A stretch of 64,000 nucleotides of DNA, taken from positions 4,865,175 through 4,929,174 of the forward strand of contig NZ_CM002139.1 of the NCBI RefSeq assembly GCF_000454545.1, in the 5' to 3' direction. Source of the stretch: Xanthomonas cassavae CFBP 4642. GTDB taxonomy: Bacteria; Pseudomonadota; Gammaproteobacteria; Xanthomonadales; Xanthomonadaceae. This document shows positions 27,309 through 36,529 of this stretch, piece after piece; position 1 is the stretch's first letter; each line of letters begins with the position of its first letter. Below the pieces are notes generated by a model, which had not been told where the DNA came from, ran no database searches, and saw nothing but the letters and a program-made list of their open reading frames with translations. The position numbers and the translations under genes were made by a program.

Positions 27309-28079
27309 ATGCCCCGGCATTCCCGCCTGCCACCTCGACTGCCCGCCTGGCTGATCCGGTCCGGACTGGTACTGCTGCTGGTACTGGTCGGGGGCTGGTT
27401 GCCGCGGCTGGCGCATGCGGCCAGCCTGCAGCTGGCCCCGACCTCGCTCAGCCTGAGTGCAGAGCGGACCGCCGACGGACTGTGGCTGAGCAATAGCGGC
27501 GGTGCGCCGGTGCAGGTGCAGACCCGCGCCTATCGCTGGACCCAACGCGATGGCCAGGACAAGCTCGAGCCAACCCAGGAGCTGCTGGTCAGTCCTCCGA
27601 TGCGCACCCTGGCCGCCGGCGAGCGCCAGCTGATTCGGGTGATTCGCGCCGGGCCGCCCCCCGCTGGGGAGGAACGCTGCTACCGCATCATCGTCGACGA
27701 ACTTCCCAGTGCCGATGCCGACCGCAAAGGCATGCAGTTCGTGCTGCGCTACTCGGTGCCGATCTTCGTGCTGCCGCCGGGCAAGCGCGAACCTGCGCAC
27801 AGCCTGAGTGCGCAGGTGGTTGCCGGCAGCGACGGCACCGCGCAGATCCAGATCCGCAATACCGGCAACGGGCACGCCCAGGTGGCCGACCTGCAACACC
27901 GCGTCGACGGCGCGACCAGGAGCGCGCTGAACGGCCTGGTCGGCTATGTGCTGCCCGGCCAGACCATGCGCTGGTCGCTGGGCGCCCCCGTGGCGCAGTT
28001 CGCGCGCGGCTCCATCGTCGCAAGGATCAATGGTGAGGCCGACGAACGCACCTTGCTGGCTGTGCCTGCAGCTCCGTGA
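27309..28079 (+). CDS. Periplasmic fimbrial chaperone, PapD-like
   Basis: Folding chaperone of 256 residues for the neighbouring pilins. The signal segment LVLLLVLVGGWLPRLAHAA ends near residue 38. The first Ig-like domain follows, with LQLAPTSLSLSAERTADGLW, VQVQTRAYRWTQRDGQDKLE and ERQLIRVIRAGPP. The second domain has AQIQIRNTGNGHAQVADLQH and a GYVLPGQTMRWSL ending typical of Csu-system chaperones. It follows the pilin by 8 bp. The usher start at 28030 lies inside its 3' end, so the two genes overlap by 50 bp and are likely translationally coupled. Confidence 0.88.
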   Translation: MPRHSRLPPRLPAWLIRSGLVLLLVLVGGWLPRLAHAASLQLAPTSLSLSAERTADGLWLSNSGGAPVQVQTRAYRWTQRDGQDKLEPTQELLVSPPMRTLAAGERQLIRVIRAGPPPAGEERCYRIIVDELPSADADRKGMQFVLRYSVPIFVLPPGKREPAHSLSAQVVAGSDGTAQIQIRNTGNGHAQVADLQHRVDGATRSALNGLVGYVLPGQTMRWSLGAPVAQFARGSIVARINGEADERTLLAVPAAP

Positions 28080-30444
28080 CGCGGCCCGGCTGGCGATGAC
28101 GTTGCTCGCCGCCACCGGCTGCGTAGGCAGCGTCGCGGCCAGCGACCTGGCCGACATGACCTCGCTGCCCGACCCGCCCGCGCAAGCCGCTACTCTGCAG
28201 CCACAGACGCTGTATCTCGATGTCACCCTGAATCAGGCCGACCGCGGCCTGGCGCCTTTCGAGATGGTCGACGGCCATCTGCGCGCCTCGGTCGACGCGC
28301 TGCGCAAGCTCGGCTTCGTCCTGGCCGATCGCGCCGCCGACGAGCAGGTCGCGCTGGACAGCCTGCGCGATGTGGAGGTGCGCTACGACGCCGCCCTGCA
28401 ACGGCTTGCATTGCAGGCCCCGCTGGCGCAGCTGTCGTTGTCGACAACCGTCCTGAAGGCCGAGGACGTTGCCCCGCCCAGTGCTACCGCATCGCCGGGC
28501 ATGTTGCTCAATTACGACCTGTACGCCACGCGTAATACCGGCGCCAGCAGCGTATCGCTGGCCACCGAGCTGCGCGGCTTCGGCATCGGCCGCGGCATGG
28601 TCGACACCACCGCCGTGCTCCTGGCCTATGACCGTCCGCAGGACGAGCGCTGGCGCAGCGAAGCGGTGCGCCTGGACAGTGCCTGGCAGATGGATTTCCC
28701 GGACAGCGCCACCAGCCTCAGCGTGGGCGATTTCTACAGCGGCTTTGTCGACTGGAGCCGCTCGATCCGCCTGGGCGGCGTGCAGATCGGCCGCAACTAC
28801 GCCTTGCAGCCGTATCGGGTGCTGACGCCGACGCCCAGTTTTCTTGGCGAAGCGGCAGTGCCTTCCACCGTGGAGCTGTACGTGGACGGCTTGCGCCAGT
28901 ACAGCGGCCAGGTCCCGGCCGGGCCGTTTCAGCTGGCCGCGCAACCGGGCATCAGCGGCACCGGGCAGGCGCAGATCGTGGTGACCGATGCGTTCGGCCG
29001 TGTGCGTCGGCTGGACTTTGCGTTCTATGGCACGCCACAGCTGCTGGCGCGCGGCATTTCCGAATGGTCGGCCGGCATCGGCCACCTGCGCCGCGATTAC
29101 GGTGTGCACTCGTTCGCCTACGCATCGCAGCCGGTGGCCAGCGCGTCCCTGCGCAAGGGGCTGCGCGATGATTTCACCATCGAGGCGCATACCGAAGCCG
29201 GCGGCGGCGTGGTGAATGCCGGCGCCGGCGGGATCTGGCTGCTCGGCGCCGGCGGCGTGTTCAACGCGGCCTACGCGCACAGCCGCATGCACGCGCTGGG
29301 CGGCGGCCAGTACGTGCTGGGCTATGCCTGGAACAACCGCCGCTTCAACGTCAATGTGGGGACCCAGCGCACCCATGGCGACTATCGCGATCTGGGAGCG
29401 CTGCAGGGCAGCCTGCCGGCACGCATCAGCGACCGTGTCGTGTTCGGCGTCAACCTTGCCGCGATCGGCTCGCTGGGCAGCAGCTACGTGCGACTGAGCT
29501 ATCCGCAGGGCGATACCTCGCGCTACGCCAGCGTGTTCTGGTCGCGCAGCTTCGGGCGCAACTGGGCGGCCAACCTGTCGGCCAACCAGAACCTGGATGT
29601 GCGCAGCGACCGCAGCGTGTATCTGTCGCTGTCGACCACCTTCGGCGAGATCCGCCAGGCTGGCGCTTCGATGCAGCGCAACGGCAACCGCACCGGGTCT
29701 GTGGCCGATGTCAGCCAGCCGCTGCCCGGCGATGGCGACCTGGGCGGCATCGGCTGGCGGCTGCAGGGGCGCGCCGGCGACGACGCCAGCGGCGGCCTGG
29801 CCGAGCTGGGCTGGTTGAACCGGGTCGGCCGCTACAACATCGGCGCCGCCAGTCAGGATGGCGATACCTTCGGTTATGCCAGCGCCAGCGGCAGCCTGGT
29901 GTGGATGAACGGGCGTGGTTTTGCGGCGCGCGACATCCAGGATTCGTTCGCGGTGGTCTCCACCGACGGGCAGCCAGGCATTCCGGTGCGGCTGGAAAAT
30001 CGCCTGATCGGCGTCACCGATGCGCGTGGCACCCTGCTGGTGACGCCGCTGCAATCGTGGCAGCGCAATCAGCTGTCGATCGACACCCTGAGCCTGCCGG
30101 CGGACCTGCGCGTGGATCGGGTCGACACCACGGTCACCCCACGCCAGCAATCCGGCGTGGCGGTGCGCTTCGGCATCACCCGGGTGCAGGCAGCGATCAT
30201 CGTGCTGCACGACGCCAGCGGCACACCGGTGCCGGTGGGCAGCCTGGTGCAACGCGAGGGCGATACCGAGCGGGTGGTGGTCGGCTACGACGGCGAAACC
30301 TATCTGGACAACCTGCAGCGCGACAACCGCATCCTGGTCGATACCCCGGATGGTCGTTGCGTTGCGCAGTTCACCAATCCCGTGGTCTCTGGCGGCATTC
30401 CACGCGTGGGCCCGCTGCCCTGCATCGCCGAGCGCAGCCCATGA
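28030..30444 (+). CDS. Outer-membrane fimbrial usher (CsuD-like)
   Basis: Assembly platform and secretion pore of 804 residues, in the usual range for archaic ushers. An N-terminal domain (LYLDVTLNQADRGLAPFEMV) is followed by the barrel with GMLLNYDLYATR, the plug region with VELYVDGLRQYSGQVPAGPF and VVTDAFGRVRRLDFAFYGTP, repeated barrel strands, and a C-terminal carboxypeptidase-like domain with IPVRLENRLIGVTDARGTLL. The C-terminal cysteine pair (DGRCVAQF and GPLPC) is also typical. The start at 28030 has AAGG 5 nt upstream; an ATG at 28096 directly before LLAATGCVGS is an alternative. The stop overlaps the next gene by ATGA. Confidence 0.92.
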   Translation: MVRPTNAPCWLCLQLRDAARLAMTLLAATGCVGSVAASDLADMTSLPDPPAQAATLQPQTLYLDVTLNQADRGLAPFEMVDGHLRASVDALRKLGFVLADRAADEQVALDSLRDVEVRYDAALQRLALQAPLAQLSLSTTVLKAEDVAPPSATASPGMLLNYDLYATRNTGASSVSLATELRGFGIGRGMVDTTAVLLAYDRPQDERWRSEAVRLDSAWQMDFPDSATSLSVGDFYSGFVDWSRSIRLGGVQIGRNYALQPYRVLTPTPSFLGEAAVPSTVELYVDGLRQYSGQVPAGPFQLAAQPGISGTGQAQIVVTDAFGRVRRLDFAFYGTPQLLARGISEWSAGIGHLRRDYGVHSFAYASQPVASASLRKGLRDDFTIEAHTEAGGGVVNAGAGGIWLLGAGGVFNAAYAHSRMHALGGGQYVLGYAWNNRRFNVNVGTQRTHGDYRDLGALQGSLPARISDRVVFGVNLAAIGSLGSSYVRLSYPQGDTSRYASVFWSRSFGRNWAANLSANQNLDVRSDRSVYLSLSTTFGEIRQAGASMQRNGNRTGSVADVSQPLPGDGDLGGIGWRLQGRAGDDASGGLAELGWLNRVGRYNIGAASQDGDTFGYASASGSLVWMNGRGFAARDIQDSFAVVSTDGQPGIPVRLENRLIGVTDARGTLLVTPLQSWQRNQLSIDTLSLPADLRVDRVDTTVTPRQQSGVAVRFGITRVQAAIIVLHDASGTPVPVGSLVQREGDTERVVVGYDGETYLDNLQRDNRILVDTPDGRCVAQFTNPVVSGGIPRVGPLPCIAERSP

Positions 30445-31475
30445 TCGCGCACCGGCTCTGGCAGGCGTTGCTGATCCTGACCCTGGCCACGCTGTGGCTG
30501 GCGCCCAGCGCGCCAGCGCAGGCCGACACCGTCTGCACCGTCACCCTGGGCACACCTCTGGCTTTCGGCAACGTGGCCGCCAACGGCGCCACCGACGGGG
30601 TGGCCACCTTCAATGTGTCCTGCGCCACCGCCGCACTCAGCGTGCTGGGCAACGCACAGGTGACACTGTGTTTGGACCTTGGTCCCGGCAGCGCCAGTGC
30701 CGGGCTGTACACGCCGCGGCGGCTGGGCAATGCCACCGGCGACAGCCTGGGCTACCAGATCTACAGCGACGCGGCGCGCACCCAGATCTGGGGCGCGGCC
30801 AACTCCACCACACCGTCGCCGGTGGTGCTGAATTTTGCCTATGCGGTACCGGTCATCACCGGCGGCTCGCAGACCACCACCGTCACGCTGTACGGGCGCA
30901 TCCCCGGCAGCCAGACGCTGTCGGTGGGCAACCACACCAGCACCTTCGGCGGCGCCGACACCGTGGTGCGCTACGCCTACAACGAAAGCGTGATCGGCGG
31001 CATCCAGCAGCCCGCCGACTGCAACACCGCCACCAGTGGCGCCAAGACCGCCAGCAATGCGTTCCCATTCACCGCCTCGGCCAATGTCCCGGCGCGCTGC
31101 AATACCTATGTCACCACCGACCTGGATTTCGGCAGCATCGCCGGCAGCATCGAAAACGCGATCGACCGCAGTTCCACCATCAGCCTGGCCTGCACCAACC
31201 GCACCGCCTGGAACATCGGCCTGGATGTCGGCAGCAACGCCAGCGGCAGCACCCGCCGCATGCGCCACGCCAGCAGCGCCAATTACATCACCTACGAGCT
31301 CTACCGCGATGCCGGGCGCAGCAACCGCTGGGGCACCACAATCGGGCTCGATACCCTGGCCGGTACCGGCAACGGCGTCTCCCAGACGGTGACCGTGTAT
31401 GGCCGCGCCCCCGCTCCGCAACTGCCCATCGTCGGCGTCTACAGCGATACGGTGACCGTCTCCATCACTTACTGA
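30441..31475 (+). CDS. Two-domain spore-coat-U protein, likely tip adhesin
   Basis: Secreted protein of 344 residues, twice the length of the major pilin, with two SCPU domains in tandem. After the signal peptide (ends near PAQA), domain 1 spans about 30-170 (VCTVTLGTPLAFGNVAANGA to FAYAVPVITGG and VTLYGRI). Domain 2 runs from about 205 to the end (CNTYVTTDLDFGSIAGSIEN, RRMRHASSANYITYELYRDA and SDTVTVSITY). In Csu pili the two-domain subunit CsuE forms the tip, so I infer that role. Its ATG overlaps the usher stop. Confidence 0.82.
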   Translation: MIAHRLWQALLILTLATLWLAPSAPAQADTVCTVTLGTPLAFGNVAANGATDGVATFNVSCATAALSVLGNAQVTLCLDLGPGSASAGLYTPRRLGNATGDSLGYQIYSDAARTQIWGAANSTTPSPVVLNFAYAVPVITGGSQTTTVTLYGRIPGSQTLSVGNHTSTFGGADTVVRYAYNESVIGGIQQPADCNTATSGAKTASNAFPFTASANVPARCNTYVTTDLDFGSIAGSIENAIDRSSTISLACTNRTAWNIGLDVGSNASGSTRRMRHASSANYITYELYRDAGRSNRWGTTIGLDTLAGTGNGVSQTVTVYGRAPAPQLPIVGVYSDTVTVSITY

Positions 31476-31496
31476 CAGTTAATAAAGTTCGCTTCG

Positions 31497-31850
31497 GTGG
31501 CGTCGTTATTGCCTACGACTCCAATGCAAACGATTGCCTTCATGACGCCGGTCATCTTTCTGAAGCGCTTGATCCTGGTCGCCCTCGTTTGCGGCGCCAC
31601 CATCACCCACGCCGCCGCCAATCGCGGACCGGAAAATTCCACCCTGCACATCGGCCTGCGCCTGCTCAGCGGCTGCGAACTGCGCACCACGCCGCCGCGC
31701 GCCAGTTGCTCGCGCGGCACGCCGATGGCGATCGCGCCGCCGGCGCGCAGCAGCGACGCTCCCGCCCCCACCAGCACCGGCCAGGACGCCAGTGCGTTGG
31801 CCGGGCCTGCGCCCAGCGTCGCGGCGCGCATCACCACCATCGCGTTCTGA
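31497..31850 (+). CDS. Small exported protein, perhaps a reduced SCPU subunit
   Basis: Unrecognised protein of at most 117 residues (GTG at 31497; ATG at 31524 or 31542 gives 108 or 102). The hydrophobic stretch FLKRLILVALVCGATITHAA reads as a signal peptide with cleavage near HAA. The mature part is only about 75 residues: TLHIGLRLLSGCELR, a second Cys in ASCSRG, a low-complexity Ala/Pro/Ser centre and a final ARITTIAF. The two Cys and that last strand recall the edges of a spore-coat-U domain with the middle missing. It lies 2 bp before the second chaperone gene, so it belongs to the operon. Function unknown. Confidence 0.6.
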   Translation: MASLLPTTPMQTIAFMTPVIFLKRLILVALVCGATITHAAANRGPENSTLHIGLRLLSGCELRTTPPRASCSRGTPMAIAPPARSSDAPAPTSTGQDASALAGPAPSVAARITTIAF

Positions 31851-31852
31851 CC

Positions 31853-32563
31853 ATGGCCATCTTCTGCACACGCCCGGTATGGCTGGCCGCCGGCCTGATT
31901 GGCCTGACAAGCCTGGTCGGCAGCGCCGCCGGCGCCGAGATCGCGATCGCCCCGACCACTGCCCACATTCCAGCCGACGGCGACCAGACGGCAGTCTGGC
32001 TTTACAACCAGGCCGCGCAGCCCTGGCGTGCCGATGCCAAGCTCTACCGCTGGCGCCAGGACGGCGAACGCGAGCTGTTGGAGCCGGCCACCGGCGCCAC
32101 CGTCAGTCCCAGCCAGTTCGAAATTCCCTCGCAGGGCCGCCAACTGCTGCGGGTGATCCGCCTCGGCCCCAGCCCGGCACAGACCGAAGAGAGCTATCGG
32201 CTGGTGGTGACCCAGCACGCCGACGGCGGCGAAACCGAGCTGCTGCGCTACTCCACGCCGGTATTTGCCACCCCACGCGAGCCCGCCGACCCGCATCCGC
32301 TCCTGCGCGCAACGCTCTCCGGCCAAGGCAGCCGCCGCACCCTGCGCGTACATAATGCCGGCCTCAATCACGCACGCCTGGCCGACCTGGCGTTCATCGA
32401 CGCCGGCGGGACCCGCCGCAGCATTGGCAGCGATCTGGCCGGCTACGTGCTGCCGGGCCAGACCCGGCAATGGGCGCTACCCGCAAGCATCGCCACCGGC
32501 CCCGGTCGCTTCGTGACACGCGTCAACAGCGAAAGCGAAACCACGCTGATGCTGCAGCCCTAG
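31853..32563 (+). CDS. Second periplasmic fimbrial chaperone
   Basis: PapD-like chaperone of 236 residues. A signal peptide (LIGLTSLVGSAAGA, cleavage near residue 28) precedes IAIAPTTAHIPADGDQTAVW, QPWRADAKLYRWRQDGERE, RQLLRVIRLGPSPAQTEESY and the second-domain ending DLAGYVLPGQTRQWALPAS. It is clearly homologous to the chaperone at 27309 but diverged. It is the last gene of the cluster. A second dedicated chaperone suggests it serves a different partner, for example the two-domain subunit or the small protein just upstream; this is inference. Confidence 0.85.
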   Translation: MAIFCTRPVWLAAGLIGLTSLVGSAAGAEIAIAPTTAHIPADGDQTAVWLYNQAAQPWRADAKLYRWRQDGERELLEPATGATVSPSQFEIPSQGRQLLRVIRLGPSPAQTEESYRLVVTQHADGGETELLRYSTPVFATPREPADPHPLLRATLSGQGSRRTLRVHNAGLNHARLADLAFIDAGGTRRSIGSDLAGYVLPGQTRQWALPASIATGPGRFVTRVNSESETTLMLQP

Positions 32564-32601
32564 CTGTTGCGCCGGCACCTGCCGGCCGATGCCACTGCAG
32601 A

Positions 32602-32630
32602 TTGCAGGCGAGCACCGGGCCGGCTATACT
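32602..32630 (+). promoter_or_regulatory. Sigma-70 promoter of rpsB-tsf
   Basis: TTGCAG (32602-32607) and TATACT (32625-32630) are separated by exactly 17 bp. Transcription would start near 32637, leaving a leader of about 240 nt before rpsB. It is the best promoter match I see in the window and fits a strongly expressed ribosomal operon. Confidence 0.8.
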
Positions 32631-32636
32631 CCACCG

Positions 32637-32878
32637 GCCGTTTTGCGTCTCTGGTGCAGCGCGCCGTCCACGTCGGACGTCACCGACGAATCCACACCTG
32701 CTGCCGCCATCCGTGCCGGGGTGCCCTCACACAGGGTTCGTCGCGGAGGCAACAGGGAAGCCCAACCCCGGAATCTTGTGCGATTTGATGCGAGTCCCTC
32801 GCAACAGCCCGCACATCCATGTGCGGACTTTTCATCAACAAGCCGCGCACGGCGATTCCGCTATCAGGAGTTTTTTCA
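32637..32878 (+). promoter_or_regulatory. Long 5' leader of rpsB
   Basis: About 240 nt of untranslated RNA precede rpsB. It contains a perfect hairpin CCGCACAT-CC-ATGTGCGG (32809-32826), then GACTTTTC and the CAGGAG ribosome-binding site at 32865-32870. In other gammaproteobacteria the rpsB leader binds S2 for feedback control, so this leader is a candidate for the same. I did not verify the consensus structure. Confidence 0.45.
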
Positions 32879-33682
32879 ATGCCTCAGGTCACCATGCGTC
32901 AGATGCTGGAAGCCGGCGTCCATTTCGGCCACCAGACCCGCTACTGGAACCCCAAGATGGCGCCGTACATCTTCGGCGCGCGCGGCAAGATCCACATCAT
33001 CAACCTCGAGAAGACCGTTCCGCTCTTCAACGATGCGATGAACTTCCTCTCCTCGATCGCGCAGAAGCGCGGCACCGTGCTGTTCCTGGGCACCAAGCGC
33101 AGCGCGCGCGAGTCCATCAAGGAAGAAGCCGAGCGTTGCAACATGCCGTTCATGACCCAGCGCTGGCTGGGCGGCACGCTGACCAACTTCCGCACCGTCA
33201 AGCAGTCGGTTGCCCGCCTGAAGGAACTGGAAGCCGCTGAAACCGACGGCACCTTCGACAAGCTGGTCAAGCACGAAGTGCTGGGCCTGCGTCGCGAGCG
33301 CGAGAAGCTGGACGCCTCGCTCGGCGGCATCAAGGAAATGAACCGCCTGCCCGACGCGATCTTCGTGATCGACATCGGCCATGAAGACATCGCCATCAAG
33401 GAAGCCAAGAAGCTCGGCATCCCGGTGATCGCCGTGGTCGATACCAACTACGATCCGGCCCTGGTCGACTACGCCATCCCGGGCAACGACGACGCCATCC
33501 GTGCCGTGCAGCTGTACGCACGTGCCGCGGCCGATGCCGTGCTGGAAGGCAAGGCGGCTGCACCGAACTCCGCTTCGGTTCGCGAAGAAGAGTTCTCGGC
33601 CGAGTCCGCCGATGAAGGCAAGGGCCGTCGCGCTCCGGCCAAGAAGGGCGACAAGAAGGCTGACGCCGCCGCTGCCGAGTAA
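32879..33682 (+). CDS. rpsB: 30S ribosomal protein S2
   Basis: Ribosomal small-subunit protein of 267 residues. It shows [20 protein letters not shown] at the N-terminus, [20 protein letters not shown], the signature [20 protein letters not shown], and [21 protein letters not shown] charged tail rich in Lys, Ala and Glu ends the protein. The ATG at 32879 has CAGGAG 8 nt upstream; an ATG at 32819 would extend into the leader hairpin and is rejected. It is first in the translation-factor operon. Confidence 0.98.
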   Translation: MPQVTMRQMLEAGVHFGHQTRYWNPKMAPYIFGARGKIHIINLEKTVPLFNDAMNFLSSIAQKRGTVLFLGTKRSARESIKEEAERCNMPFMTQRWLGGTLTNFRTVKQSVARLKELEAAETDGTFDKLVKHEVLGLRREREKLDASLGGIKEMNRLPDAIFVIDIGHEDIAIKEAKKLGIPVIAVVDTNYDPALVDYAIPGNDDAIRAVQLYARAAADAVLEGKAAAPNSASVREEEFSAESADEGKGRRAPAKKGDKKADAAAAE

Positions 33683-33849
33683 TCGGCATGCAATGCGGCC
33701 GCACCATGCTGTGCGGCCGCAGCCCCGGCGGGTCCGTCGCGACCTGCCGTCCGGGCCACCAAAGACACCGTGGGGGCGGTCGGCACGCTGCACCGTCTCC
33801 TACTGGCGGAACACCTCCGCCGCACGCATTCGTCCAATGAGGTAATCCC

Positions 33850-34728
33850 GTGGAAATCACTGCTTCCCTGGTCAAGGAACTGCGCGAGCGCACCGGCGCC
33901 GGCATGATGGAGTGCAAGAAGGCACTCGTCGAAAACGCTGGCGACATCGACGCCGCCGCCGAGTGGCTGCGCAAGTCAGGCCTGGCCAAGGCCGACAAGA
34001 AGGCCGACCGCGTCGCCGCCGAAGGCCGCATCGCCACCGCACAGGCCGGCGGCAAGGCCGTGCTGGTCGAAGTCAACTCCGAAACCGACTTCGTCGCCAA
34101 GGACGAGAACTTCCTGGCCTTCACCGAAGTCGTGGCCAATGCCGTGCTGAACTCGGATGCAGCCGATGCCGAAGCGCTCAAGAGCGTCAAGCTCGATAGC
34201 GGCGAGACCATCGAAGAGCGTCGCGCTGCGGTCATCGCCAAGGTCGGCGAAAACCTGCAGGTGCGTCGCCTGGTCCGTATCGACAGCGCCAACAACGTCG
34301 CAGCCTATGTGCATGGCGGCCGTATCGGCGTGCTGGTCGAGCTGAAGGGTGGCGACATCGAGCTGGCACGCGGCATCGCCATGCACATCGCCGCCATGAA
34401 CCCGCCGCACGTGAAGGCTTCTGACGTGCCGGCCGAGTTCATCGCCAAGGAAAAGGAAATCGAGCTGGCCAAGATGTCCGAAAAGGACAAGGCCAAGCCG
34501 GCTGATATCCTGGAAAAGATCATCAGCGGCAAGATCAGCAAGATCGTCAACGAAGTCACTCTGTACGGCCAGCCGTATGTGCTGAACACCGACCAGACCG
34601 TCGAGCAGGCGGTCAAGGCCGCCGGCGCCGACGTGATCGGTTTCCAGCGCCTGGCCGTCGGCGAAGGCATCGAGAAGGTGGTGGAAGACTACGCCGCCGA
34701 AGTGATGAAGCAGGCCGGCCTGGCCTGA
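33850..34728 (+). CDS. tsf: Translation elongation factor Ts
   Basis: Guanine-nucleotide exchange factor for EF-Tu, 292 residues. The N-terminal domain has [20 protein letters not shown] and the core has [18 protein letters not shown], where the exchange-active segment TDFVAK lies. The C-terminus ends [11 protein letters not shown]. It starts with GTG at 33850, preceded by GAGG about 8 nt upstream. The 167-bp gap from rpsB holds two copies of the palindrome TGCGGCCGCA (33694-33703, 33712-33721) that can fold, possibly tuning rpsB to tsf read-through. Confidence 0.98.
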   Translation: MEITASLVKELRERTGAGMMECKKALVENAGDIDAAAEWLRKSGLAKADKKADRVAAEGRIATAQAGGKAVLVEVNSETDFVAKDENFLAFTEVVANAVLNSDAADAEALKSVKLDSGETIEERRAAVIAKVGENLQVRRLVRIDSANNVAAYVHGGRIGVLVELKGGDIELARGIAMHIAAMNPPHVKASDVPAEFIAKEKEIELAKMSEKDKAKPADILEKIISGKISKIVNEVTLYGQPYVLNTDQTVEQAVKAAGADVIGFQRLAVGEGIEKVVEDYAAEVMKQAGLA

Positions 34729-34746
34729 TTGTCGCCACGCTGAAAG

Positions 34747-34773
34747 AGCCGCGGCATGCCGCGGCTTTTTTTT
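34747..34773 (+). terminator. Intrinsic terminator after tsf
   Basis: A perfect GC-rich inverted repeat AGCCGCGGCA-TGCCGCGGCT (34747-34766) runs into eight T. It lies 18 bp after the tsf stop and should end the rpsB-tsf transcript. Confidence 0.92.
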
Positions 34774-35005
34774 GCCTGCGGCTTGCCCGCGCGCAGTGAC
34801 GATGCCGTGCCGAGATCCGTGCAGCCACGGCGCAGGCAACCGGCCGCAACGCTACAGATGCGCCCGCCGGTGCCGCTACTTCCAGATGCCGACCAGGCTT
34901 TCCAGCACCCGCCGCGCATGCAGTGCAGCGCGGCGATTGCGGAGCATGGCGCGCCCTACTCACCGAACGCAGCTGTATGCTTGCGATCACTGTCGGCGAT
35001 GACCC

Positions 35006-36529
35006 ATGCAACCAGATCTCCAGGCCGCCCTGCACTACTGCCGTAACCTGCCCTCGCCGCCCGGCGTGGCGCTGCGCATCATCGAGCTGGCGCAGGACCC
35101 GGACGTGGACATGACCACCACGGCAAAGGTCATCGGCATGGACATGGCCCTGAGCGCACGCATGCTGCGGGTGGCCAATTCGCCGCTGTATGCCAGCCGT
35201 CGCCGCATCGACAACCTGGGCCAGGCCCTGACCATGCTGGGACTCAACGCCACCTTGAGCCTTGCGCTGGGTTTTTCGATGGTGCATGGCGTGCGCAGCA
35301 CCTTCACCGCCCACTCCCTGCATGAGCGCATCTGGCGACGTGCCGGGCTGTGCGCGCTGACCAGCCGCATCCTGGGCCAGGCCTATGGCATCCGCAAACC
35401 CGAGGAATTGATGCTGGCCGGCCTGCTGCAGGACATCGGCAAGCTGGCGCTGCTGCAAGGCGCGCCCGAGCTGTACGGGCCGCTATTGGAACAGGCGCCG
35501 GACAATGCCTCGCTGCTGGACGCCGAACGCGAACACCTGGGCGCCACCCATGCCGAAGTCGGTGACTGGCTGGCGCATCAGTGGCAGCTGCCGCCGTACC
35601 TGCAGAACGCCATCGCCCAGAGCGAGGAAGAGCCCGCCAGCCTGGAGCCCTTCATGGCGTGCGTCGCGCTGTCCGGCCGGCTTGCCGATATCTGGCTGTC
35701 GGCAAGCGCCGCTGCTGCCACCGAGCATGCGCAGCGACAGGCGCAGCACGTGCTGGAACTGGACGCCGAACGCTTCGAAAAAGTGATCGAACGCATCGCC
35801 GAATCGCTGCCCGAGCTGGAGGCGCTATTCGACATCCGCGTGCCGCAACCCGAGCACATCCAGATGATCTTCGAGCAGGCGCGCGAGCTGGCGACGCTGC
35901 GCAGCCTGCGCGAATTGCAGGATGTGGCCGAGGCGCGCCGGCATGCCGACGAATCGGAAAACCGCATGCGTCATCTGGCCGAACAGGCCAGCCGCGACGC
36001 ACTCACCGGCGTGTTCAACCGGCACCAGCTCGGCACCGCGCTCACGCACGAGTTCGAACTGGCCTCGCGGCAAGGCTGGCCTCTATCGATCGCCTTCATC
36101 GACCTGGACGACTTCAAGCGCGTCAACGACGCGCACGGCCACCTGGTCGGCGACGAGGTGCTGCGCAATTTCGCGCAGACCTTGCAACGCATGGTGCGCA
36201 CCAGCGACCTGGTGGCGCGCTATGGCGGCGAAGAATTCCTGGTGATCCTGCCTAACACGCCGGCCGATGCGGCCTTGATGGTGATCGAGCGCATCCTGGC
36301 CGAAACCGCACGCACGCCGATGGCGCAGCTGCAGGGCGGCCCCTTGCACATCACCTTCTCGGCGGGCCTGGCCACGCATGGCGGTGTCGAACGCCAGTTC
36401 GACAGCATCGACCACCTGCTGCAGGCCGCCGACAGCACGCTGTATCGGTCCAAGCATCGCGGCCGCAACCGCGTGACTGCCTACGATGCGACCGATGTGC
36501 CGACGCCGCCGAACCCGCGTGCGCACTGA
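35006..36529 (+). CDS. HDOD-GGDEF protein, predicted diguanylate cyclase
   Basis: Cytoplasmic signalling protein of 507 residues. The HDOD domain covers roughly residues 10-210 (NLPSPPGVALRIIELAQDPD, RMLRVANSPLYASRRRI, GLLQDIGKLALL). A charged helix at about 285-330 links it to the GGDEF domain (RDALTGVFNRHQLGTAL, DLDDFKRVNDAHGHLVGDEV). The active-site loop is GGEEF at 407-411, intact for cyclic-di-GMP synthesis. The allosteric I-site RTSD (398-401) lies five residues before it, so product inhibition is likely. It is a single gene inserted between tsf and pyrH, separated from tsf by a terminator. What HDOD senses is unknown. Confidence 0.92.
   Translation: MQPDLQAALHYCRNLPSPPGVALRIIELAQDPDVDMTTTAKVIGMDMALSARMLRVANSPLYASRRRIDNLGQALTMLGLNATLSLALGFSMVHGVRSTFTAHSLHERIWRRAGLCALTSRILGQAYGIRKPEELMLAGLLQDIGKLALLQGAPELYGPLLEQAPDNASLLDAEREHLGATHAEVGDWLAHQWQLPPYLQNAIAQSEEEPASLEPFMACVALSGRLADIWLSASAAAATEHAQRQAQHVLELDAERFEKVIERIAESLPELEALFDIRVPQPEHIQMIFEQARELATLRSLRELQDVAEARRHADESENRMRHLAEQASRDALTGVFNRHQLGTALTHEFELASRQGWPLSIAFIDLDDFKRVNDAHGHLVGDEVLRNFAQTLQRMVRTSDLVARYGGEEFLVILPNTPADAALMVIERILAETARTPMAQLQGGPLHITFSAGLATHGGVERQFDSIDHLLQAADSTLYRSKHRGRNRVTAYDATDVPTPPNPRAH

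Noticed and set aside
33694..33721. Terminator between rpsB and tsf
   Set aside because: The two TGCGGCCGCA palindromes fold but no T-run follows, and tsf lacks an obvious promoter of its own, so read-through is expected.
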